This document shows positions 1 through 7,517 of a DNA stretch of 64,000 nt, piece after piece (the stretch's first letter is position 1; each line of letters begins with the position of its first letter). Under the pieces are notes generated by a model that worked only from the letters and a program-made list of their open reading frames with translations, was not told where the DNA came from and did not search any database. Source of the DNA: Lachnospiraceae bacterium (GTDB taxonomy: Bacteria; Bacillota; Clostridia; Lachnospirales; Lachnospiraceae); assembly GCA_009911035.1 (NCBI GenBank), contig QXWO01000017.1:33107-97106 (forward strand). Direction: 5' to 3'. A program made the translations under genes and the position numbers.

Positions 1-15
1 TTCTCCCTGCCGGAA

Positions 16-1209
16 TTACCGTTTATAGTATTCCGCAATCTTTGTAACCGCACAAATCACATCCTGCACATCCCGGTCTGACATTGCATAATACAAAGGC
101 AGGCTGATAATCTCCTCATATAACTTTTCCGCTTTCGGACACAGCCCTCTTTTATATCCCAGCTTTTCATAATAAGGGAAATAATAGGTGGGAATATAGT
201 GCACATTGCAGCACACATTTTCCGCTTCCAAAGCCTCAAAAAACTGCTTCCGGTCAATGCGGAGCTTCTCTTTATCCAGTCTGAGGATATACAGGTGCCT
301 GGTAGTATCTGACTCCGGTATCTCCTTCTGAACAATAATCTGGGGAAGCTTCAAGAAAGCTTCGTCATATGCCCTGACAATTTCCTTTCTCCTTACACTG
401 AACATGGGGAGCTTGTCTAACTGGCTCATAAGAAGCGCCGCCTGCATATCCGTCATCCGGTAATTCATTCCAAGTGCCGTCTGTTCATAATACCAGGGAC
501 CATCCGGCTCATGAGCCATCTGCTCCAAATTCCTTGTGATCCCATGGGAACGGTAGAGCAGCAGTTTCTTATAAAAGGTCTCACTGTTGGTCAGTACCGC
601 TCCTCCTTCCCCACAGGTAACGGTCTTTACCGGATGGAAGCTCAGAGTTGTCATATCCGCAATGGAACCGTTACACTTCCCCTTGTATCGGGTGCCGATC
701 ACATGGGCGCCGTCTTCTATCAGCACCAGATTCCTGGCACGGCAGTGGGCAAGAAGCGGTTCAAGTTCCACCGACTGTCCGGTAAAGTCCACCGCCACCA
801 CAGCTTTCGTCTTTTCAGTGGTAAGGGCCTTCACCTGCTGCGGGTCAATATTGTAAGTTTCCTCATTGATATCTGCAAAAACCGGCCTTGCACCGCAGTA
901 TAGGGCACAATTGGCCGATGCCGCAAAAGTAATGGGCGTTGTGATGACTTCATCCCCTTCTTCCACGCCCGCCGCCTGACAGGCCATATGCAGTGCCGCT
1001 GTGCCATTGCTGCATACCACCGCATAAGCAGCCCCCGTTATCCGGCACAGCTTTTCTTCCAGCTCTGTGATCTTAGGTCCGCAGGTTAGATAATCGCTTT
1101 TAAGCACATCCACCACTGCCTGTATATCTGCATCATCAATATACTGATGACCGTAAAATATCTTCGTATCCCGAATAGGATTTCCTCCGCATATTGCAGG
1201 CTTGTCCAT
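16..1209 (-). CDS. pseC: PseC-like DegT/DnrJ/EryC1 family aminotransferase
   Basis: A 397-residue PLP-dependent sugar aminotransferase. The segments AVVDVLKSDYLTCGP, SNGTAALHMACQAAG and TPITFAASANCALYCGARP closely follow PseC, which aminates UDP-4-keto-6-deoxy-AltNAc in pseudaminic acid synthesis. The Schiff-base lysine is probably Lys195 in SFHPVKTVTCGEGG, with a cofactor-binding Asp near 166 (IEDGAHV). Length is normal for the family. The ATG is 3 bases past the stop of the upstream Spo0A-like gene, and its GGAGG lies inside that gene's 3' end, so the two are probably translationally coupled. No other pse gene is visible; more of the pathway may lie to the left of the window. Related DegT enzymes make other 4-amino sugars, so the exact substrate is inferred. 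Confidence 0.78.
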   Translation of the reverse strand: MDKPAICGGNPIRDTKIFYGHQYIDDADIQAVVDVLKSDYLTCGPKITELEEKLCRITGAAYAVVCSNGTAALHMACQAAGVEEGDEVITTPITFAASANCALYCGARPVFADINEETYNIDPQQVKALTTEKTKAVVAVDFTGQSVELEPLLAHCRARNLVLIEDGAHVIGTRYKGKCNGSIADMTTLSFHPVKTVTCGEGGAVLTNSETFYKKLLLYRSHGITRNLEQMAHEPDGPWYYEQTALGMNYRMTDMQAALLMSQLDKLPMFSVRRKEIVRAYDEAFLKLPQIIVQKEIPESDTTRHLYILRLDKEKLRIDRKQFFEALEAENVCCNVHYIPTYYFPYYEKLGYKRGLCPKAEKLYEEIISLPLYYAMSDRDVQDVICAVTKIAEYYKR

Positions 1210-1212
1210 CGC

Positions 1213-1605
1213 TCATCCTCCGTTTTCTCTTTCCTTTTCCGGCTTCATCTGTATTCTTATAGTGTCTGCCATCGCCGCTATATATTCACTGTTGGTAGGT
1301 CTTCCCTGCCCGCTTTCGGCACAATAGCCGAACAGGCTCTCGAAGGTTTCTTTATTTCCCCTCTCCCAGGAAATTTCAATGGCATTGCGGATTGCTCTCT
1401 CTACCTTACCGTCAGTGGTGTTGTACCGTTTCGCTATTTCCGGGTATAAAAGCTTGGTAACACTGCCCACCACTTTCATGTCCGCTTCTGCCATAAGCAC
1501 AGCCGTCCGCACATACCGGTATCCTTTCAAATGGGCAGGTACACCCATATCCAGCATCATATGTGAAACCAACTGCTCCATCTTCTTTCCTGCGTCTTTC
1601 TGCAT
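1213..1605 (-). CDS. Stand-alone Spo0A C-terminal DNA-binding domain protein
   Basis: A 130-residue protein that is almost entirely a Spo0A effector domain. Residues ~8-120 match the six-helix DNA-binding fold, including GVPAHLKGYRYVRTAV, SVTKLLYPEIAKRYNTT, KVERAIRNAIEISWERGN and SLFGY...PTNSE. The N-terminal receiver domain of true Spo0A, with its phosphorylated Asp, is absent, so the protein cannot respond to the phosphorelay in the usual way. The start is an ATG preceded by GGGGGAA. It is the first gene of a likely two-gene unit with the PseC-like aminotransferase. It could bind 0A boxes constitutively, compete with Spo0A, or have its own targets; none of this can be read from the sequence. 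Confidence 0.88.
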   Translation of the reverse strand: MQKDAGKKMEQLVSHMMLDMGVPAHLKGYRYVRTAVLMAEADMKVVGSVTKLLYPEIAKRYNTTDGKVERAIRNAIEISWERGNKETFESLFGYCAESGQGRPTNSEYIAAMADTIRIQMKPEKERENGG

Positions 1606-1713
1606 AATGAAATTCCCCCGCTTTCAAATTCATACAACATAATTGTTACTTAAGTATAAATTACGCCAATATATGTGAATAGCTGTTATTCATCGCGCAT
1701 CTACAAAGATATA

Positions 1714-2361
1714 TCACAATAAATCATATTTTTTCAGAAAACACCGGAAAAAACGACGAAACCCGCTCTGTGATACAAGATCATCCTGTTGGTTTTCTTC
1801 CATGTCATAAAAATATTTTTTGCTTTTTTTGTCGATAGAAATACTGTCCAGGGGAAAGCCTTCCACCCTCCGGGAATGGGGAATGTCTGTAAGAAGGAAA
1901 TCCTCCCCCCACAGATCCTCCTCCATACTCTCCCCCCGTATTTCCTCACCCCAGATAAGGCAGACCCCATTCTTGTATCTGGCACGTATCTGCCCATACT
2001 TCCTTACCAGTCCAATATAATGGGATAAAAGCTCCTCATCGCTAAGACGCGCTTCTCCCCTCCCCCTGACGCAGACACCGGGCTGTTCCTCCCGGGGCAG
2101 GGCCTTTCCTGTTTCATGGTTCCAGAGATATAATCCGCTGTCACAGGAAAACACCGGCGTTCCAAAAATCTTGAAATAGCATTCCGCTTTCAGCCGGGCA
2201 TTCTCAAGCGGCGTCATACCTGTTTCCTCCACCCGAGGCAGACTGACCCCTTTTGCCGCCGCGGCCTGTGCCAGTCCTGTAATATGCAGGGGAAGTCCCT
2301 CCAAAGCCCGTTTCATATATGCAATTTTAGCCTGATTTCCGGTTCCGTAAATAATCTCCAC
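1714..2361 (-). CDS. Divergent Ham1/RdgB-family nucleoside triphosphate pyrophosphatase
   Basis: A 215-residue protein with the Ham1/RdgB layout: an N-terminal GTGNQAKIAYMKRAL (family SGNxxKxxE type), a central EETGMTPLENARLKA (family TFxENAxxKA) and FSCDSGLYLW (family ADDSGL). These enzymes hydrolyse ITP, XTP and dITP to monophosphates and keep deaminated purines out of DNA. The copy is divergent: the first Asp of the DDSG motif is Cys, and the C-terminal half (GFPLDSISID) does not follow the RdgB consensus. It lies 16 bp downstream of the 3-methyladenine glycosylase gene, so an operon concerned with damaged purines is plausible. True substrate preference is uncertain. Confidence 0.7.
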   Translation of the reverse strand: MEIIYGTGNQAKIAYMKRALEGLPLHITGLAQAAAAKGVSLPRVEETGMTPLENARLKAECYFKIFGTPVFSCDSGLYLWNHETGKALPREEQPGVCVRGRGEARLSDEELLSHYIGLVRKYGQIRARYKNGVCLIWGEEIRGESMEEDLWGEDFLLTDIPHSRRVEGFPLDSISIDKKSKKYFYDMEENQQDDLVSQSGFRRFFRCFLKKYDLL

Positions 2362-2377
2362 TGCCGCCGTCTCCTGT

Positions 2378-2911
2378 CTATTTTACGGGCTTGTACTTAC
2401 CGTCGTCTACAATAAAACGCCACAGGATGTCTCTGTATTCCCGGGTGGCGTAATCAATCCCCACTCTCTTTGCCCTTACATATTCCGGCCTGTATCCGTC
2501 ATCCTCCAGCCAGAGCTTGCGGGAAATAGTCATATCCTCCTCATTTAAGGTCCTGTCAATTTCCATGGCCCGGGTCAGCTTTCCCGGGCCATTATATCCT
2601 TCCACGCCCCGGATCAGCACAGCCTCCGGATGCCCTTCCTTCCCGCTCACCACGTTAAAAAGAGCGTGCATCCCATAACACAGATAAATATAAGAAGTGC
2701 CTCCCTTCTCATAAAGAACCTTTGTCCGCTGGGTCTTTCCTTTACTGGCATGGCAGGCCGTATCCTCCTCGCCGCAGTAACATTCCGTTTCCATAATCCT
2801 GTATTTGAAAATCCCTTTATCCGTTCTTCTGCACAACAGCTTTCCGAGAAGCTCCGGCGCAAGCTGTTCCGCAGGCTGGCTCAAGGCCCTTCTTCCCATT
2901 CTCTTTGCCAT
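2378..2911 (-). CDS. DNA-3-methyladenine glycosylase (AAG/MPG family)
   Basis: A 177-residue alkyladenine DNA glycosylase that excises 3-methyladenine, hypoxanthine and related lesions by hydrolysing the N-glycosidic bond at the start of base-excision repair. Family signatures are AxxLLGKLLCR at the N-terminus, IMETECYCGEEDTACHA with the catalytic Glu of the (I/V)xExEAY-type motif, SYIYLCYGMHALFNVV, and GPGKLTRAM. The length is slightly short for the bacterial family (about 180-210). It is followed 16 bp later by the Ham1-like gene. The start is the first ATG of the frame, directly before the AKRMGRRALSQPAEQLAPE segment. Confidence 0.88.
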   Translation of the reverse strand: MAKRMGRRALSQPAEQLAPELLGKLLCRRTDKGIFKYRIMETECYCGEEDTACHASKGKTQRTKVLYEKGGTSYIYLCYGMHALFNVVSGKEGHPEAVLIRGVEGYNGPGKLTRAMEIDRTLNEEDMTISRKLWLEDDGYRPEYVRAKRVGIDYATREYRDILWRFIVDDGKYKPVK

Positions 2912-3018
2912 TTTAATTCCTTTTCCCCATCTGCCGGAATCACCCGAATAAGAAATGACCGCCTTCCCCTGTTCGCTGCCATTAAAAACACTCTTACAAC
3001 AGTATACACCTATCCGCC

Positions 3019-3120
3019 TTAGTTTTCCAGATAATCCAGATAATCTTCTTCACTGGCAAAAAGCATATAGCTTCCGTCTACCAGTCCCATATAACCATTG
3101 CTCACAAAATATCCTTTCAT
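3019..3120 (-). CDS. Small 33-residue protein of unknown function
   Basis: A 33-codon ORF beginning MKGYFVSNGYMGLVDG and ending with an acidic EEDYLDYLEN tail. A strong GGAGG lies 8 bases upstream of the ATG (reverse complement of 3121-3137). The frame is open further upstream into the Na/Pi cotransporter gene, but the Shine-Dalgarno sequence decides this short start. The amphipathic, aromatic-rich composition resembles small conserved Lachnospiraceae proteins I have seen annotated as hypothetical; that memory cannot be checked here. No signal peptide or membrane helix is visible. It lies between the transporter and the glycosylase gene on the same strand. Confidence 0.6.
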   Translation of the reverse strand: MKGYFVSNGYMGLVDGSYMLFASEEDYLDYLEN

Positions 3121-3235
3121 AAATACTGCCTCCTGCCATTCTTTTTCCCAGGCGGTATCCTTATCCTGATGGATACTTCCGCCTCTATTAACAGAATAAC
3201 ATTTAAGCAGTCCTATAAAACGGACTTTAACCCCC

Positions 3236-5008
3236 CTACGGAAGTTCGTAATGTTCCCGCAGACGTTTGACTTCCGCCATAAACGCCACATTTTCCTTAC
3301 TGGTAAGGTTGATCTGATACCCATGAGTTTCAAAATTATCCTCATTGAGCTGGAGCAGACAGAGGGCTATATTAGAGCAGTGGTCTGATACTCTTTCATA
3401 GTTTGTGGTAATATCGGAAAGGACAAATCCCATTTCAATAGTACACTTTCCTTTCCGCAGCCTCTTGATATGGCGCTTTTTGATTTCCGAGTTCAGGTAA
3501 TCAATCGCTTCCTCCATAGGCTCCACCATACCCGCAAGGTTTAAATCTTCTTCCTGGAACACCAATATGGAAGTATTGACAATGTCCCTGACAGCTCCCG
3601 TAAAAATCTTTAACTCCTCCTCCGCCTTTTTGGAGAAATACAGTTTCTTTTCCTCCATCTCCCGGGCAGATTCCATAATGTTAATAGCATGATCTGAAAT
3701 CCTCTCAAAATCACCGATACAGTGGAGCAGAACGGAAAGCTCCTGGCTGTCCTTTTCCGTAAGATGCTTGCTGCTTAGCTTGACCAGATAGGAACCCAGC
3801 TCATCTTCATAATGGTCCACCAGCTCCTCCAGTTCGATTACCCTCTCGGCCTCTTTATTGTCAAACTTATCAAACAGATTCATTGCCAGAAACAGTGCAT
3901 CCCTTGCGTGTTCCGCCATGTCAACGGCTGCATTTTTGCACTGTTCAAGGGCCAGACCCGGGGTTGCAAGGAAACGGGAATCCAGAATCTGTATCTCTTT
4001 TCTGGCAAGCTCTGCAGCCTGGGTCTCCTCACCGCTCTCAGGGATCGTCAAATATGCCAGTTTTTCCAAAACCCAGGCAAAGGGATACATAATAACTACC
4101 GCCGCCACATTAAAAGCTGTATGTATTGCAGCTACCCCTAAAGCGCTTGCGGGCCTGCCTAAAAACGCAAACGAAAATATCCCGTTCAGCGTATAGAAAA
4201 TCACCATAAACGCCACTGCTTTTATGATTTTATAGTAAAGATTGATCAAGGATGCTCTCTTTGCCTGTTTTCCCGCACCTGCGCTGGAAATCAGCGCCGC
4301 CACACAGTCCCCCACATTTTGTCCCATGATAATAGGAATCGCCGTTGAATAGCTGACCGCGCCCGATACACACAAGGCCTGCAAGATACCTACAGATGCA
4401 GAGGAAGACTGGATAATTGCTGTCAGAACAAGGCCAATCAGCATTCCAAGCACCGGATTGGAAAACATAAGAAGCATATTTATAAAGTCAGGGTTCTCTG
4501 CCAGAGGCTTTACCGTACTTGACATGGTCTCCATTCCAAACATAAGAACCGCAAAGCCAATCATGATGGCTGCCGCCACCTTATGCTTGTCCCTCTTGCA
4601 CATATTCAGCATAATTACCCCTGCAAATGCCAGAATGGGAGAAAAAGAAGATGGTTTTAGAAACTGTAAAAAAAGCCCGGAGCCTTCCACCCCTGTCAGG
4701 CTTAACAGCCACGCAGTCACAGTGGTCCCCACATTGGCTCCCAGAATGACCCCTACAGCCTGGGAAAGCTTCATGATTCCCGAATTGACAAAGCCCACCA
4801 CCATAACGGTTGTTGCGGAAGAAGACTGGATAATGGCTGTCACCCCTGCTCCCAAAAGAATGGCCGAGAGCTTGTTGGAGGTTAGTTTTTCCAAAATAAT
4901 TTCCAGCTTACCACCGGAAGCTTTTTTTAGTCCGTCTCCAAGCACCTCCATTCCATACAAAAATAACGCCAGTCCGCCTATCATAGTCAGTACATCAAAT
5001 ATATCCAT
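3236..5008 (-). CDS. Na/Pi cotransporter family protein with C-terminal PhoU domain
   Basis: A 590-residue NptA/PNaS-family membrane protein. The two inverted repeats each carry the signature of Na+-phosphate cotransporters: AIIQSSSATT at residues ~59-67 and AIIQSSSAS at ~198-205. About eight membrane segments fill the first ~330 residues. The C-terminal ~240 residues form two PhoU-like helical bundles (LLHCIGDFERISDHAINI at ~415-430, DITTNYERVSDHCSNIAL near 545), typical of Gram-positive homologues. It probably imports phosphate with sodium; the PhoU part may control activity or signalling. The following minus-strand gene is the 33-codon ORF, about 115 bases further on. Confidence 0.9.
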   Translation of the reverse strand: MDIFDVLTMIGGLALFLYGMEVLGDGLKKASGGKLEIILEKLTSNKLSAILLGAGVTAIIQSSSATTVMVVGFVNSGIMKLSQAVGVILGANVGTTVTAWLLSLTGVEGSGLFLQFLKPSSFSPILAFAGVIMLNMCKRDKHKVAAAIMIGFAVLMFGMETMSSTVKPLAENPDFINMLLMFSNPVLGMLIGLVLTAIIQSSSASVGILQALCVSGAVSYSTAIPIIMGQNVGDCVAALISSAGAGKQAKRASLINLYYKIIKAVAFMVIFYTLNGIFSFAFLGRPASALGVAAIHTAFNVAAVVIMYPFAWVLEKLAYLTIPESGEETQAAELARKEIQILDSRFLATPGLALEQCKNAAVDMAEHARDALFLAMNLFDKFDNKEAERVIELEELVDHYEDELGSYLVKLSSKHLTEKDSQELSVLLHCIGDFERISDHAINIMESAREMEEKKLYFSKKAEEELKIFTGAVRDIVNTSILVFQEEDLNLAGMVEPMEEAIDYLNSEIKKRHIKRLRKGKCTIEMGFVLSDITTNYERVSDHCSNIALCLLQLNEDNFETHGYQINLTSKENVAFMAEVKRLREHYELP

Positions 5009-5065
5009 ATCTTTATCCCTCCGGAGCCTTGTAAAAAACTGGTACGTTCTTAATTTTACACTATT

Positions 5066-5971
5066 TCATTCATTTTGGATATAGGTATTTTCACCAGCCC
5101 TGCATTCTTTTTGCCCCCGGAACTCATTTCTGTACTGGACCGGCGTACTGCCTGTAGCTTTTTTAAATGCCTGGGAAAAATAGGACTGGGAAGAAAAACC
5201 CAGCATGGCTGAAATCTGGGCGATAGAGTAACTGGTGGATTCCAGCAGGGATTTCCCCTCCTGTATCCTTTTCTGAATCAGATAATTGATGGGTGAGAGT
5301 CCCGTATATCTGGTAAAGGCATGGGCCATATAATATTTGTTCATGTGGGTGATGGCTGCCAGTGTATCCAGCGTTATATTCTCTGAATAGTTGGAGTCCA
5401 GATAGTTTTTAATCTGTGCACACTCCCTGTTCAAAATGGTATCGCCGCTTTTCACAATAGACAAATCGTCATTTCGCAGTATATAAATCAGAAGCACCTC
5501 CAGAAGGTTCTGGCAGGCCGTCTCATAATTTTCATTCTTATGGGTAATCTCCTCCAGCATCATGTTCAGGCAGGCACACACATGACAGCCCTGCATATTG
5601 TATTTATACACTGTACCGAAAGAAGTCTGCATGGATATGCCGTCCTGGGCGGACGTAACATTTTCAAAAGAAAAAGAAAGCCCGTTTATTCCTAATACAA
5701 TATATTCCAGCGGGGACTCACTCCCTGACTTTTCCGTATGCTGCACATGGGGATTGATAATGACCATATCGTTTTTGCTTACCGGGAACCCCTCATCCTC
5801 TGCAATAAAAAAACCGCTTCCGTTTACTACATAAAATAGTTCGCTAAAAGGGTGGGAATGTAAAATGCTCTGCCAGTCCCCCTCATATTTGGAAGTGGTA
5901 ACATATAAAAGTTTTGATTCCCCAAAAGAAGATATCCTTCCATCCTCAATCCTGTGTCTGGTATTTCCCAT
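5066..5971 (-). CDS. AraC-family transcriptional regulator with N-terminal cupin
   Basis: A 301-residue regulator. An N-terminal cupin sensor (ILHSHPFSELFYVVNGSGFF near 37-56, then DMVIINPHVQHTE) is followed by two C-terminal AraC helix-turn-helix motifs in the last ~100 residues (NITLDTLAAITHMNKYYMAH and YSIAQISAMLGFSSQSYFSQ). The start is the ATG at 5971, preceded by GAGGAAAGAAGC; an in-frame ATG 20 codons upstream has no such site. It is divergent from the N-acetylhexosamine kinase gene, so the simplest reading is that it controls that gene in response to a small sugar or sugar phosphate. The ligand is unknown. Confidence 0.88.
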   Translation of the reverse strand: MGNTRHRIEDGRISSFGESKLLYVTTSKYEGDWQSILHSHPFSELFYVVNGSGFFIAEDEGFPVSKNDMVIINPHVQHTEKSGSESPLEYIVLGINGLSFSFENVTSAQDGISMQTSFGTVYKYNMQGCHVCACLNMMLEEITHKNENYETACQNLLEVLLIYILRNDDLSIVKSGDTILNRECAQIKNYLDSNYSENITLDTLAAITHMNKYYMAHAFTRYTGLSPINYLIQKRIQEGKSLLESTSYSIAQISAMLGFSSQSYFSQAFKKATGSTPVQYRNEFRGQKECRAGENTYIQNE

Positions 5972-6317
5972 GCTTCTTTCCTCTTTCCTTTTTATAAATT
6001 CAATATAACAACTTTTATATATTTTGTCCACATATAAAAAAATCTTCTCTCCTGCATTCTCTTATTTTTATAAAATGCAATATACAGCATGCATTTTTGT
6101 ACATTTTGTTTTATTTATTTCAGCACATATGTCTGTCGGTGCGCTTATAGTATGCAAAATATACAATATTCAAAATTATTACATTGTTTTTCACTGCATT
6201 TTGAATAAAAGCAATATTCATAAAATATCAAGCAACAACCAGCTTGATTATAAAAAATAATTCTTTTATACTTATATTAACTATCAAAATGCAGCGGATG
6301 AATCAAAAGGAGAACCT
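5972..6317. promoter_or_regulatory. Divergent AraC regulator / nahK control region
   Basis: An AT-rich gap with two sigma-A-like promoters facing outward. For the regulator (minus strand): -35 TGGACA (6025-6030), 17-bp spacer, -10 TATATT (6002-6007). For nahK (plus): -35 TTGATT (6244-6249), 17-bp spacer, -10 TATACT (6267-6272). Between them lie related direct repeats, ATGCAATATAC (from 6075) and ATGCAAAATATAC (from 6151), which could be AraC binding sites; that role is inferred. An open 78-codon frame at 6024-6260 has low-complexity AT-rich codons and no ribosome site, and I do not call it. Confidence 0.55.
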
Positions 6318-7445
6318 ATGAGCGGACAAAATCAGAATTGCGCCAAAATAGACGAAGTTATTGAACAGTTTGCATTTTCCGGGCAGCTTATGACGAAACA
6401 GCCCTATGGAAACGGCCATATCAACGACACTTTCCTGCTTGTTTACAAAATGCCCGACGACAGCCAGAAGCAGTATATTTTACAGAGGATGAACCACACC
6501 ATTTTCAGGCAGCCGCAAGAACTGATGGAGAATGTAGTCAATGTCACAGAATACTTACGGAAAATAATCCTCTCCCAGAACGGCGACCCCGAACGGGAAA
6601 CCTTAAACGTGGTAAAAACCCGGGAGGGCGGAAGTTTTTACAAGGACAGCAATGATAATTACTGGAGAGTGTTCCTTTTTATAGAGCACACCGTATGTCT
6701 TGAAATGGTGGAAAGTGAAAAAGATTTTTACGACAGTGCCGTGGCTTTCGGAAACTTCCAGCGGATGCTGGCGGATTATCCTGCCAGTACCCTCCATGAA
6801 ACGATTCCCAACTTCCACAACACCCCTTCCCGTTTCAGGGATCTGCAGAAAGCAATAGAAAATGATATTATGGGAAGGGCCTCGCTTGCCAAAGCAGAAA
6901 TCGACTTTGCATTAGCCCGGGAAGCGGAAACCTCCGCCCTTACAGACCTTTTAAAAAGCGGGGAGCTTCCTTTGCGGGTAACCCACAACGATACCAAGCT
7001 GAATAACATTTTATTTGACGAAGACACCAAAGAAGCCCTCTGCATCATAGACCTTGATACGGTCATGCCGGGACTTTCCCACTATGATTTCGGTGATTCC
7101 ATCCGTTTCGGCGCCAGCACAGGCGCAGAGGATGAAAAAGACCTCTCCAAAGTGGAAGTGGATTTATCCTTGTTTGAGGCTTTCACGAAAGGCTTTCTGG
7201 AAGGATGCCAGGGCAGCCTTACAGAAAAAGAAATTGAAATGCTCCCCATGGGTGCCAAACTGATGACCTACGAATGCGGCATCCGGTTCCTTGCAGACTA
7301 TCTGGAAGGAGATGTCTATTTTAAAGTCCACAGAGACAGGCACAACCTGGACAGGGCCAGGACACAGTTCAAACTGGTAGCAGACATGGAAGCCAAGTGG
7401 GACAAACTGACCGCTATTGTGGAAAAATATAAACACTCATGCTGA
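6318..7445 (+). CDS. nahK: N-acetylhexosamine 1-kinase
   Basis: A 375-residue kinase of the aminoglycoside-phosphotransferase fold, strikingly like Bifidobacterium NahK, which phosphorylates GlcNAc and GalNAc at C1 in the lacto-N-biose/galacto-N-biose pathway. Shared segments include PYGNGHINDTFL (~29-40), WRVFLFIEHTV (~116-126), LRVTHNDTKLNNIL with catalytic Asp225, IDLDTVMPG with metal-binding Asp (~245-247), and FGDSIRFGAST. AAAAGGAG lies just upstream of the ATG. No lacto-N-biose phosphorylase or sugar transporter is adjacent; the kinase is alone with its divergent AraC regulator. A perfect 12-bp hairpin follows the gene. Confidence 0.9.
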   Translation: MSGQNQNCAKIDEVIEQFAFSGQLMTKQPYGNGHINDTFLLVYKMPDDSQKQYILQRMNHTIFRQPQELMENVVNVTEYLRKIILSQNGDPERETLNVVKTREGGSFYKDSNDNYWRVFLFIEHTVCLEMVESEKDFYDSAVAFGNFQRMLADYPASTLHETIPNFHNTPSRFRDLQKAIENDIMGRASLAKAEIDFALAREAETSALTDLLKSGELPLRVTHNDTKLNNILFDEDTKEALCIIDLDTVMPGLSHYDFGDSIRFGASTGAEDEKDLSKVEVDLSLFEAFTKGFLEGCQGSLTEKEIEMLPMGAKLMTYECGIRFLADYLEGDVYFKVHRDRHNLDRARTQFKLVADMEAKWDKLTAIVEKYKHSC

Positions 7446-7480
7446 TCACCAGCATTACAGATTCTGACTTATCAGCGCAG

Positions 7481-7510
7481 GAGGCTGTACACCGACCCGT
7501 GTACAGCCTC
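7481..7510. terminator. Hairpin between convergent nahK and mfd
   Basis: A perfect 12-bp stem, GAGGCTGTACAC / GTGTACAGCCTC, with a 6-base loop. It lies 35 bases past the nahK stop and just before the mfd stop on the other strand. TTATAATTTA follows on the plus strand, a weak U-tract. It probably ends both transcripts. Confidence 0.65.
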
Positions 7511-7517
7511 TTATAAT

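Noticed and set aside
3121-3345. 108-codon ORF upstream of and including the small 33-codon gene
   Set aside because: The long start overlaps the Na/Pi cotransporter; only the short start has a Shine-Dalgarno sequence.
6024-6260. 78-codon ORF in the AraC/nahK gap
   Set aside because: AT-rich low-complexity frame overlapping the promoter region, without a ribosome site.
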